Both the position numbers and the translations under genes were made by a program. Below are positions 50,632 through 61,269 of a stretch of 64,000 bases of DNA, in pieces. Within the stretch, counting starts at the first letter, position 1. Each line of letters begins with the position of its first letter. The notes beneath the pieces were generated by a model. That model did not search any database and was not told the origin of the DNA. It saw only the letters and a list, made by a program, of their open reading frames with translations. Source of the stretch: Myrica gale (lineage: Eukaryota > Streptophyta > Magnoliopsida > Fagales > Myricaceae); NCBI GenBank assembly GCA_963930655.1, contig OZ005602.1, positions 24,131,840 through 24,195,839 of the forward strand. The letters are read 5' to 3'.

Positions 50632-52845
50632 TTAGCATTCATCATAAATGAAATAAAAATTAAATTGGAGAATGATACCTGATTCTAGTTGATAGCTTTC
50701 CACATCATCCATTACATCGTGGGAGTCATAAATAGTAGGTGAAGACTTTAACCAATTTTGAGTACATATGAGGGCCTCGACTGTTTTGGGAGCTAATGAG
50801 CTTCGAAAATGATCTAAGATGCGACCTCCAGTACTAAAAGCAGACTCAGAAGCAACAGTTGAGATAGGAATAGCTAGTACGTCTCGTGCTAGCTCGCCAA
50901 GAATTGGGTATCTTGTTGAATTAACCCTCCACCAAATAAGTATATCGAAAGTATCTCCTCCTGACTCAACTTCCTCCGTCAAGTATCGATCCACTTCTGA
51001 TTTACACTCTACACTAGTACCCTTTGCTGCTCGAAACTTGCGAAATCTGAGCATAATATCATTATCATCCACCGAAGATGTACCACTGACATTTGATTCC
51101 TCGCCACTTGAATCAATCCCACTTGAACCTCCACCAAATTTCGCATAGTAATTAAACAAACGATCGATGACATTCCTCAACTTCTGAATAAGTTCAGATG
51201 CCCGCTCAGTACCAACAATTTCATCAAACCAAAACTCCAAAAACTCCATCTTATATCGTGGGTCAAGCACACCCGCAACAAAAAGCATCATATTGACCTT
51301 CTCAAAATCTCCCCAATATTTGTCATATTTTGTCATCATCTTCTCAGCCATAATACTCAACCTATAATCATCACTTCTACGAAATTGTTGTAAATGATTG
51401 TAGATCAAAGAAATTTCTTGAAAATATAAATTTGCAGTTGTATACAAAGAACCAGAAAGGCGTACAGTTACATCATGAAAAATCTTCAAAAATTTCACAA
51501 AGATTTTAACAGTCTCCCAATCGTCATCATTAGGTGGCCCCAAGTCTCTTCTCCCTTGTCTAACCTCAGTCAAACTCTCTATGAATTGACTATCATCCTC
51601 TTGCATAAGATCAAATGCACTTTGATACTTCTGTGCCACATCCAACATCAAGTAGGTGGAGTTCCATCTAGTTGGAACATCTAAACAAAGAAGACATCCG
51701 CTTGGAATTTTCTGCCTTTCCACACATAGCTTGAACTTGTCAAGTCGTGAAGGAGAAGCCTTTACATACTTAACTGCATTCCTCACTTTCACAATTGACT
51801 CATTCACTTCTTTCAACCCATCGCTAACAACAAGATTAAGTATATGGGCACAACATCGCATATGCATATACTCATTATCCAAAATAGTGCCAACCCTATC
51901 TCTTGTCCTCCTTTTCATATAATCAACGTCAACATCATTTGCTGAGGCATTATCTACCATGATTATGAAAATGCTATCTATCCCCCATTCCAACAAACAT
52001 GACTCAATTGTTCTCCCAATTGTGATTCCTTGATGATTAGGAACTTTAACAAAGTTTATGATTCTTTTATGCAAGTTCCAACCATTATCAACAAAATGGG
52101 CAGTGATAACCATGTAATTAAGATTTTGAATGGAAGTCCACATATCAGTAGTCAAACAAACACGCTGACCACTATTAATAAAGGAATTCCTCAACCTTTC
52201 CTTCTCTTGGGCAAATAAGTCCAAACAATCTCTCATTATAGTGATGCGAGAAGGAATTGGGAATCTAGGTTTTAGAGACCTCACAAAATCTTTAAACCCT
52301 TGCCCCACCACAAACCTAAAAGGCAACTCATCCATGATTATCATCCTTAAGAGTGCAGCTCTTATCCTTTTCTCATTATATTTAACAAGGCCCATTTCTC
52401 TACTTTCTCCCTCCTTCTTAAAAATCTCAGCCAACTTCACTTGCTTGTCATCTAATAGACGTTCTTTAGAAAGATATGGTCTACATTTCTTCAAGTGATA
52501 AAGTAAGGAAGATGTACCTTGCTTCTTTGAGTCACAAAAAAGCTCACTTTTACAATGACAGCACCTAGCTTTAGGTGGAGTACTATCTTCAATCTTCTCA
52601 AAGTGGTCCCATGCTTTGGATTTCAGCTCAGTTCTTTTCTGATAACGTGGAGGCCGACCTCCTCCAGAAGTAACTTGAGGCTGAGGCTGAGTGTTGTCCG
52701 CTGAAAATGTTGGATTCATTTGGGACTGTGGGGTTTCGGGACTTGGACTTGGTCCCAAATTTGAATCAGCCCCTGAAGTAGGTGTGCTAACATCTCTACT
52801 AATGCTGATGTCGTCATTAGACTCATTACAATCCATAGGCTCCAT
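50632..52845 (-). CDS. hAT transposase, BED zinc finger (RICESLEEPER/Ac-like)
   Basis: Uninterrupted frame of 737 codons from the ATG at 52845, which directly follows a splice acceptor (GACACAG|ATGGAG). A serine- and proline-rich N-terminus is followed by a BED zinc finger at about residues 76-121 (WDHFEKI, CCHCKSELFC, YHLKKC). Next comes the RNase H-like core with CCAHILNLVVSDGL and DVPTRWNSTYLMLD, typical of hAT enzymes. The C-terminal dimerisation domain (IPISTVASESAFSTGGRIL) is near residues 665-710. Cut-and-paste transposition in the nucleus is the expected role. The last codons may be intronic: a donor TCAG|GTATCA at 50679/50678 could lead to a short final exon near 50565. Some domesticated proteins share this architecture, but intact termini argue for a transposon gene. 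Confidence 0.92.
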   Translation of the reverse strand: MEPMDCNESNDDISISRDVSTPTSGADSNLGPSPSPETPQSQMNPTFSADNTQPQPQVTSGGGRPPRYQKRTELKSKAWDHFEKIEDSTPPKARCCHCKSELFCDSKKQGTSSLLYHLKKCRPYLSKERLLDDKQVKLAEIFKKEGESREMGLVKYNEKRIRAALLRMIIMDELPFRFVVGQGFKDFVRSLKPRFPIPSRITIMRDCLDLFAQEKERLRNSFINSGQRVCLTTDMWTSIQNLNYMVITAHFVDNGWNLHKRIINFVKVPNHQGITIGRTIESCLLEWGIDSIFIIMVDNASANDVDVDYMKRRTRDRVGTILDNEYMHMRCCAHILNLVVSDGLKEVNESIVKVRNAVKYVKASPSRLDKFKLCVERQKIPSGCLLCLDVPTRWNSTYLMLDVAQKYQSAFDLMQEDDSQFIESLTEVRQGRRDLGPPNDDDWETVKIFVKFLKIFHDVTVRLSGSLYTTANLYFQEISLIYNHLQQFRRSDDYRLSIMAEKMMTKYDKYWGDFEKVNMMLFVAGVLDPRYKMEFLEFWFDEIVGTERASELIQKLRNVIDRLFNYYAKFGGGSSGIDSSGEESNVSGTSSVDDNDIMLRFRKFRAAKGTSVECKSEVDRYLTEEVESGGDTFDILIWWRVNSTRYPILGELARDVLAIPISTVASESAFSTGGRILDHFRSSLAPKTVEALICTQNWLKSSPTIYDSHDVMDDVESYQLESGIILQFNFYFIYDEC

Positions 52846-52899
52846 CTGTGTCAATTGCAAAATGTCAAAAAAAAAATTCAATAAATTTTAGAATGAGAG

Positions 52900-54990
52900 A
52901 GATGCAGCAAACCTACAACTTCTAAGTGATGTAATATTGGCACCAATAACATCATAGACCAGATACTGGAAAAGCTAACAACATAACAATATGTGGAACA
53001 CTAAGCAATATTCATACAGATCAACTTTTATTAATTTTAGATGCCACAAGTTTCCATACATATTTTATTCTATTAGTTGTGCTGTTGGAAGTCAAAGAGC
53101 AGTGTCTGTCAAAAATAAACCAAAAGGAAGCATGCTTTTAAAGAAAATCATGTAGATGGATAGGTACTTTCAGTTATTGAAAGTTTATCTTTACTGGATC
53201 AGCCCACACGGAAAGCAAAACATCTATTGTCAGACAGGGAATGGCAAATGAAACACGCCAGCACACATTACAGAATATATATGTTACGTCAGTTGAAACA
53301 TTATACTATCTCAGAATAGGTAATTGAAAATGACCATATGACCAATTACTATGACACTTTTAAACCTCTGACAGGAAATATTGCCAAAGTTTAGTGGCGC
53401 AAACCAGAAAAATTGCCAATTTGATGCAATATAGGAGTTCTTCAATAACAGAGCATCACCCAGTTTATACCAACTTGCAGATATTACTCTCCATTCCACT
53501 TGTTGGTCCTTCTCCATAAGAACAACAAGTTAAGTTTGAAAAACATTTATTGATTCCACATGTATGAGACAATTTACTACTTTCCTAGATTACCCTGTCT
53601 TCTCCATCTGTACATGGTTATTACTTTTTTAGTTCAAAATTGAATAAAATAGGAAACCACGAATCAGTGTAAGCATTTGGGGTTCTCTGTACTCATTTGA
53701 AGTTGAATTTGATCAATAATCACAACTCTTTTGAGTAAACCAGTGACAAAACATCAACACTCCTACGGAGGAGACAAGGCGCATAGATTAAGTTTCTTTT
53801 TCCACTCTCCCCATCTTCAATCATCCAAGATTGAACACTCTTTGTGTGTAAAGTTAAGCCGTGTATACTATCAGCAGAAGGAAGATCTCGAAAGGGGAAA
53901 AAAAGAAGAAGATTTGGAAGGATCTTTGACACTAAAATATTTGAAGCTGATAAAATATATGTTAGAGGCCAATTAGTGAATAGCAATCATTTGGTTCATA
54001 TGTACGAAATTCATTAAGAAAAAGCAGCCTTTGCTGTCATGATGAATATCAGAGATTCAGAGGATCTTGAAAATGCATTTAGAACCCCAAAGTTGACCTA
54101 CTTGTAAGGGAAAAAGGGCAAGCTTCAAACCATTACTCTTGCAGGCACAGACCCATGTAGATGACTGCTTGGCCAGAAACAATTAGTAAAACCATGGTAA
54201 GACTTGGTTAATTATCTCACAAAGTAGGAGACAAGGGGGATTGATGGATACGTCTTGAACCAGCAATCATCAAATAAAGAATTATGATGTACCCATGATA
54301 TAAACCCTAAGATTTGCAACAATGGAAAAAAGAGTCAAATTGGTCTAGAGTTTGAAATTGATGAAGAAAAATGTTTTATGCCACCTTGATCAAATAAAAG
54401 GAAAAAAATAAAAAAGAACACAAAGACACTTGCTCTTAATGAAACCAAGCATGCAAGTTAATCAATGCTCATACGTGTGTGTAAGATAAGAGTGACATAA
54501 TGGGGAAGGGGGAAAAAACCTAAAACAGCAAAGAAGTATGTTGCACTACTGGGAAAATTGTGTGTGATGAAGTGAAATCAAATACTTGTCAACGGATGCA
54601 GGTATTCACTCGATCTGTGCCATCCAAAACCCACTTCAATTTACACTCTACTGCATGACTTAGAGTCTTAGAGATCTCCTCACATAATCACATTTGAGCT
54701 TACACTCTACTGTGTGTGATAAAGCAGTAATGTTTGCTCTTAGCCATTGCATTTCTCTACTAAGGCGATGATAGTTCCTTCAAAGGGTTCAAGCCTTCAA
54801 GGGATACATGACGTTGACAACAGATCAATACATTCACCAATACATTCTAAAGTCTAAACCAACCAAATCCGAGATACACTCACCAATACATTCTAAGACA
54901 ACAGATCAATACATTCTAGACAACAGATCATAACATTCTAAGACAATAGATCAATAATTAGAGCATGCTCAGCCAACACAAAAGAATAGG
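52900..54990 (-). other. Noncoding interior of the hAT element (leader intron)
   Basis: About 2.1 kb between the transposase exon and the probable leader exon. No other frame with protein features. Repeated ACAACAGATCAATACATTCT words occur near 54820-54950. Confidence 0.5.
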
Positions 54991-55051
54991 TAGTGATAGA
55001 AATTAGTACCTGATGAATGAAGAGTCCAACACTGAAGATTTTGGGATACGG

Positions 55052-55320
55052 GGGGAGAGTGGTCTTCGGACACTCGAGCAGAGAGCGGAGGAGGGGAGAC
55101 AGAAGCTTACTGGAGAGGAGAGGAGAATGGAGGCAGGGAGACACGGGAGACGTGGAAATTTTGGGAGGCAGGGAGACTCGGGAGACGGGGAGAGTGGTAT
55201 TCGGTCACTCGAGCAAAGGGCGGAGGAGGGGAGACAGAAGCTCACCAGAGAGGGGGGCAGGAGCAGGAGGCGGGGAGACTCGGGAGAGACTGAGATGGAG
55301 AGTGTTCTTTGAATCTTCGA
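55052..55320 (-). repeat. 135-bp tandem duplication in the hAT leader
   Basis: GGGGAGAGTGGTCTTCGG at 55052 recurs as GGGGAGAGTGGTATTCGG at 55187, followed in both copies by CACTCGAGCA and GGAGGAGGGGAGACAGAAGC. On the sense (minus) strand this is a CT-rich leader or promoter region of the transposase. Confidence 0.82.
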
Positions 55321-55463
55321 GAGCAGGGCTGCGGGGTGGAGGCGCTAATCTGGGCTAGGGCAAAACCGCAAAATAACGTATGTTACGTATCATACGTTAC
55401 GTATGAGCATCAAAACGACGTAGTTTTGATGCTCATATGTGTGTGTGTATATTAATATATATA

Positions 55464-55471
<8 letters not shown>

Positions 55472-55501
<30 letters not shown>
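55472..55501. repeat. (TA)n microsatellite near the hAT right end
   Basis: About 15 TA units just inside the CGGGTCGG-rich subterminal region. Frames crossing it are not genes. Confidence 0.9.
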
Positions 55502-55504
<3 letters not shown>

Positions 55505-56749
55505 CGGGTCGGGTCGGAACTTGCGGAAAAAAATTATGTATTCCGACACCCGACCCGTTATTCACGGAAATTTGATATGTATTCCGACACCCGACCCCGT
55601 ATATCGGAAGGCCGACCCGAATTTGGTCGGGTCGGATCGGAATACCGGGTCGGGTCGGGTGTCTTCATTCCGTGTACACCCCTACCTTTGGGTGGCGCTC
55701 CAATTTTTAAAACTTTTTGTAAATTAAATTTCTGTTTTTTTATTTTATTGAATCTCCAAAATAATTTTTTATTTTTTAAAATTTTAAACTACCATTTAGT
55801 TTTTTAGTAAATATTTTGAATACTTTTTTTATTTTAATTTTCTATAGTATGTTAAATATTTATTAAAACAAGAAAAAGGAAGCATAACATTTTAAAAAAT
55901 AAAAAATTAATTTTTTTGCTCTTTCAAATTTCTGTAAGTTATTTTGAATATTTATAATTTTTCCTATTTCCACAAATTAATTTTCTCTTTTTTAGTTTAT
56001 TGAATTTTTAAAATTATGTTTTTAAATGTTTTCTAGATTTTTAAATTTTATAAATATTTTGATGAATTTTATGTGTTTCTCTCTTGTCAAGTATTTTTGT
56101 TGAATTTTTATAATTAATTTTACTTTTACATTTTAGTTTTTACCCACAATTTTGCAACAGTTTTTAAATTTTTTAGAATATTTTTAATAATTTGGATATA
56201 TTTTCTGATTTTTTATAATTATAATTGTATTTTATAGAAATTAATTAGTTTTGAGAAATGAATCTTAATATATATTTGATCGGATTTTCATGATTTATAA
56301 ATTCTGATTCTATTTTTTCTGATATTTATATGCTATTGAGTTAATATTGTTTTTTAGATATTTTTATGCTTTTTTGTAATTTTTTTAACATTTTGTAATT
56401 TCTTTAAATTATTTTTTTCTTAGTATTTTTTTAAATGTAATGATTTTTGTAATAAAATATTTTTAAATAAAAACGAAATTTTATTTATTTATGTTCATAT
56501 TTTTCTAATATTTTAGTATTTTAAAAACTTTAATTTTCAATTTTTTTATATTTGTTGGCAATTTTTCTAAATTAATTTTAAATTTTATTAGTTTTAAAAT
56601 GTAACAGTAACCAAAATAAAATATTATTAATTAGAAAATTAAATAAATGTTTCTAAACGAATCTAACCAAACATGCTCTTATTATTTTAATCTTTAAAAA
56701 TTAAAACCAAAACCAAAACTGAAATCTAAACTTGTTTCCAAACAACCCC

Positions 56750-57089
56750 TCAAGGTATAATGGAAGAAACCAAGACACCAAGGTCAGGTTCGGTTTTAAT
56801 AAAAAAGTAGGAATCGAATCCTAGGCAATGTTCGTTTTGTGATTTTTTGTTGGATTTGAATCCAAAATGCATCATGTTCGGCGAGTCTCAAAAAAAGAAA
56901 GGATTCGGAATTTTTTTCCTTTTTTGCCCTGAAAAAATTGATATTGAATGACTAAAACACCCTCCACCACAACCTAAAAACTAAAAACAACAAAGGGCAA
57001 ATTTGGAATTTTTAAAAACGACCCTGCATCCGGCCTACCAGGGGCCTAACATGTCTCCTGCAGCAGAAAGAATTCATGCTTTTCCCCTT
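56750..57089. other. Intergenic DNA, possible family B termini
   Basis: Contains CAATGTTCGTTTTGTGATTT and CATGTTCGGCGAGTC near 56828-56886, terminus-like words of family B. No gene seen. Confidence 0.35.
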
Positions 57090-57680
57090 ATTTTTTGCGC
57101 CAGGCTTGGCTTAATTATTGTCGGTTTATGCTTTATTTCGTTTTTTTAAAATATTATTATTTTAATAAAAATAATAATAAATTCGAAAAAAAATAAAAAA
57201 ACTATAAACATCATAATTCATTTTTTTACACCTCACCAACTTCTACATAAACACCAATACAACTTTAATATCACCTAAAAATTCACAAAATTCTTCAAAT
57301 TCTACAAAAACCTTCAAAACGAACATCACCCTACTCTTTTCACGTTCGGCAAATGAGTAAAAAAATTCAGGATTTTTTTGTTTTTATTTTTTATTTTTTT
57401 AGATATTGTCGCTGCAAGTTCCTGCCATTGTCCCCCTGCCACCGACATGTTTTGTTTGTCGTTGTGTTTTTTATTTTTTTTATTTCTTAATACTTTTAAA
57501 TATTCAATTTTTAATAAAAAGTTAATAAATTTTAAATATAAAAAACAACTTTAAACTTCATCGTTACTTTTTTTACACCTCAACAACTTCTACAACGCCA
57601 ATACAACTCTAACATCACCTAAAAATTCTCAAAATACTCCAAATCTTACAAAAAACTCCAAAACGAACATAACCCAAAGC
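57090..57680. mobile_element. Two adjacent family B MITE-like repeats
   Basis: Two similar segments near 57215-57330 and 57555-57675. Each has ACACCTCA-CAACTTCTACA, CCAATACAACT-TAA, TATCACCTAAAAATTC or CATCACCTAAAAATTC, and end words CAAAACGAACAT. Between them lies T-rich DNA. They match the copies at 14555 and 35073. Borders and target duplications are unresolved. Confidence 0.5.
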
Positions 57681-57699
57681 TTGCACGCTTCGACTTGCA

Positions 57700-58358
57700 C
57701 ATAAATCCTCAACTGCTAAGTAGGGAAGAAGATCATTAACAATGATGTAGGTGACGGTTAGATCAAAATAGACACCAACATTGTTAAGGCCGATAGGAGA
57801 GAGTCCAGCACAAGTCGGCCACAAAATCGGTTTCTGTTGATGTCAATTTTTTAACGGTGCTGATTAAATAATAACCGGCTTAGTGGGGGCGACGGAGTGG
57901 GGGAGAGAGAGAATGGGGCGGGATAGGGAGAAAACGACTATTAGGGTTATTAACCTTAAAAAAAGGGGGTCATTTTTATTTTTTATTTAAAAAAAGAAAG
58001 AAAAACAAAAACGAACTGAGGTACTTAAAATTGAACAGCCCTAAAGTAGGGACCAGGAGAAAGTTACATTGAATTAATTGATTAATTCACAATGTTGAAA
58101 GAACACATTACAACAAATCATGAATGGAAAAAACCCACCTACACGAGGACATCCTAAGAAAAAGGACACAACTGGGAACATACTACCAAATCATGCAATG
58201 GAAGGAGGTTTTAATAACAATTGGGAAAACCTCACTAGGCATGTATCCAAATAAAATGTTCCGTAAATGTTGCTTCCTGCACCATATGAGTTGAGTTCTT
58301 CAGAAGCTTTAGCTTGAAACTGGAACGACAATCATCATGGAGTCTGCACATTTGAGTC
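57700..58358 (-). other. Kinase 3' UTR and intergenic DNA
   Basis: Between the family B repeats and the kinase stop codon. No other feature recognised. The right part is probably 3' UTR of the minus-strand kinase gene. Confidence 0.45.
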
Positions 58359-61269
58359 CTAGGACTTGTTCTCTTCAGAGGATGGCCGGTTCTCGGAGTC
58401 AGATTGCCGGATGTCTTCAATCATTCTAACGACCTCGTTCATGTTAGGACGTAAGTCGGGCAACTTTCCAACACAGGTCATGGCAATTTGCAACATCTGC
58501 ACCATTTCTTCTTCGATGTTTGGGTACCTCATCAATTCAACGTCAAAAACCTCCGCTGTCCATTCCTCCCTTACAACAGACTGGACCCACCTCGGAAGAT
58601 CAACCAAATCATCGCGCCCTGGTGATTGGAGTGGAGCTTTTCCAGTCAGCATCTCGAGGAGGAGGACACCGAAGCTGTATACGTCTGATTTATGGGTGTG
58701 CTTACGGGTTTCAATCACCTCAGGAGCACGATAACCTGCACCCCGAGAAGGAGTAGCAGGGACATTCATAAGAGGGGTTAAGCCAAAATCAGAAATGTAG
58801 CCTTCAAGATCCTGGTTCAGGAGGACATTGGAGGACTTGATATTTCCATGTGTAAATTTCGGACCGCCAACAGAATGAATGTGGGCGATCCCCCTTGCAG
58901 CTCCAAGGGAGATCTTTACTCTGGAGCTCCAGTCCAACGCAGTTCTTCCACCTCCCCTGTTTCCTGTCACAAAGTTTACATTGTGGGAGTGACCGGAGAA
59001 TGAGTTAAGCAGGTGGAGAGGATTCATAGCCTGATAATAAATCATCCAAGAGGAGTTAACGGATAAGAAATACGAAGGATATACTAACCGCGAAAATGGA
59101 AGCTATGCTGTGCAAGTTCTTTTTCTAATCCAAGTAAAAGTCTACTAAATGTCTATAATGCGTTCGGTAAAACTAACAAAAAATTTTATAACACGATCTT
59201 CTATCATGTACCTCAGACCACAAAGATTCTCTCTAACCATCAGGGTGGAAAGACTTCCACAGAACTTATAAACCAGCTGTCTCCAGCAATTTATTTTACT
59301 TAACTAGCGTGCACTAAAGCTCTCCTGGAAAAAGCGAGCCATGATTCTACTCCTGGAGTGATGAAAGGTTTACAAAACTACTATGCCACACGAATGCTGT
59401 CCAACAGTCAAACGCTGCAACAAGAGGTTTCCTCATGGATTGGAAAAGTAAATCAAAGAATTATGCAACCTAATTGCGACATAATTCATCAGTAATAAAT
59501 AAGTACAATGCCACAAGAAAACCTTGTTATATCACCTAAAATACAACAAGCTCATTGTCCAATGTGTTATTGACCAGGTACACCATGATTTTCATTATCT
59601 ACCAAAGCGTCAGAAAATACGCGATGATCATCTCTCCGGATACTTTTTCTATGAGAAAATTTTATCGACCGTAAGGCACTTTTTCTATTAAAAGCATGTC
59701 TCATTACGGTGGATGCAAATAGAAGTGCCTATTGCAAAGGAAATACAGGAAAGAAGATTTTTAATTACAAAAATGTAGCAGTTAATATTGATCACATCTC
59801 ACTTATAGTTATTGAGGCAAACACTGCTATGTTTCGTTATTTATTAAGGTCCTGGCTTAATTTTTCATATTGTCCACCGCAGAGCAGGTGTCCATTTGTT
59901 TGCTAGTATTCAGAGTTTCTAGTTATAACTCTTACACTCCTAAAATAAGAAAAACGGTTAAGATCTCCCCAAAAACTTCCAAACAGGGATATCACGTACC
60001 ATGCAATTGCGCAGACAAGCTGCCACCAGAGGCATAGTCATAGACAAGGAGCTTCTCATCCTTTGAGTAGTAATAGGCTCGGAGTGGCATAACATTAGGG
60101 TGCTGCGCAACCCTACCCACAGTTTCCATCTGCTGTTCAAAGTCCCTCTTCCCTACCACCACTTCCTTCAACCTTTTCACCACCACTGTAGTCGCCTCCT
60201 CTAAAACAGCCTTATATGCTGTGCCATAACTACCCTTTCCCAGCACTTCAGCCGATGCTCTCAGTAGATCCTCGAGGTCAAAATTATAAGAGCAGCCTTC
60301 AAAGAAAACAAGTTTGTTTTTCTCAGGTTCCTGCACCCCACTCCCAAATTCCTCTTTGGGCTTCTCACTCCTCCCACCACTTAAAGCCTTTCCTTTTGAG
60401 ACACCAGTGACTTCGCTATCTTTTTTCGTTAGACAGCAAAGAACAATTACTAGAGCTAAAATAAACAGCAGCGCAAACCCTCCAACTGCGATGGCAATTA
60501 TAGCTCCCATAGACAGCTTCTTTTTGGAGCTTTGATTTGAAGGAACCAATGGTGGGGTTGAGGGAGAAGGCGGTGAGAGGATGAGTGAGCAAGCTTCCAG
60601 AGGTTGTCCACATAAGTGAGAGTTTCCCATGAATGATGAATTAGGGAATTTTTTAAGAGATAATGGAACAGAGCCATTAAGATGATTGTAGCTCAAATTC
60701 AAATGCTTGAGCCCAGGGAGATCAATTCCAGGTATGGATCCAGAAAGGGTGTTGTTTTGGAGGCTCAAACCAGTGAGTTGTTTTAAATTTTGTATCGTTT
60801 GTGGTATGTTTCCAGAAAACGAATTAAAGGACAGATCCAATACATTTAGTTGAATGGAAAAGGAGGAAGGAATCTCACCAGAGAAATTATTACGTTGGAG
60901 GTACAGGTAGTGGAGTGATGGAAGGGAGGTAATCTCGGAAGAAAGATTACCACCGAGAAGGTTAGATCGAAGGCTGAGAACCCTGAGAGCATCAAGCTTA
61001 CCAAGTGTGTTTGGAGGGATGTGGCCCACAAGTCCAACCCCAGGGAGCCGTAGGGAAACTACACGTGTGCCATTCGCTGTGCAAGAGACACCTAACCAAG
61101 ATGTGCAGACAGGTGCAGTAGGGCTCCAGCTGAGGTTGCGTCGATGGGGAACGGCAGCAGCAAAGTCGAGAAGTGCTTGCTTATCTGAGTTCAGGTCAGC
61201 AACAGCCAGAGGTAAAAGCGTAATTATGATGAAAAGCGAAGTAAGCATTGAAGTGGAGCAGAACTTCAT
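58359..61269 (-). CDS. LRR receptor-like pseudokinase (At5g58300-like)
   Basis: Two coding exons, 61269-60000 and 58963-58359 (TAG), joined in phase 1 with GT-AG borders, give 624 residues, the normal size. Order: signal peptide (1-25); LRR N-terminal region with CTSWLGVSC; about five leucine-rich repeats (for example [16 protein letters not shown]); Ser/Pro-rich juxtamembrane; transmembrane helix about 255-279; and a kinase-like domain from about 330. The glycine loop GKGSYG (344-349), Lys365 in VVVK and DFG (482-484) are present. The HRD motif is HGN (462-464), so the catalytic Asp is missing, as in the 'probable inactive receptor kinase' group. It likely signals at the plasma membrane through partners. 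The start is the ATG before the hydrophobic signal; the frame upstream is leader. Confidence 0.94.

Larger units (their letters stand above)
49449..55684 (-). mobile_element. Probably autonomous 6.2-kb hAT element
   Basis: Perfect 13-bp inverted repeats TAGGGGTGTACAC / GTGTACACCCCTA. Flanks CCTTTAGG (49441-49448) and CCTTTGGG (55685-55692) form an 8-bp duplication with one change. Both ends carry clustered and inverted CCGACCC/GGGTCGG words, likely transposase-binding sites (about 49460-49530 and 55500-55670). One full-length transposase frame lies on the minus strand. A donor CATCAG|GTACTA at 55013 and an acceptor before the transposase ATG suggest a leader intron of about 2.2 kb. The element is nested near the apex of a foldback element. 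Confidence 0.92.
48279..56749. mobile_element. Foldback element with about 1-kb inverted arms, holding a hAT element
   Basis: The left arm (48279 to about 49340) and right arm (about 55700-56749) are inverted copies. Ends are GGGGCTTGTTTGGAAAC and its near complement GTTTCCAAACAACCCC. Inner matches include GGCATGTTTGGTTAGATT near 48361 against AATCTAACCAAACATGCTC near 56662, AACTAATTAATTGCTATAAA near 48752 against the complement near 56235-56255, and AAAATTGTGGGTAAAATG near 48861 against its complement near 56135. The arms are very AT-rich. Without the nested hAT element the net length is about 2.2 kb and the loop about 110 bp. No clear target duplication, so MULE or other foldback class is undecided. 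Confidence 0.78.

Noticed and set aside
55437-55807. Plus-strand frames of about 96 and 122 codons
   Set aside because: They translate a TA microsatellite and the subterminal repeats of the hAT element.
58366-58756. Plus-strand frames opposite the kinase second exon
   Set aside because: Antisense shadows of the kinase coding sequence.
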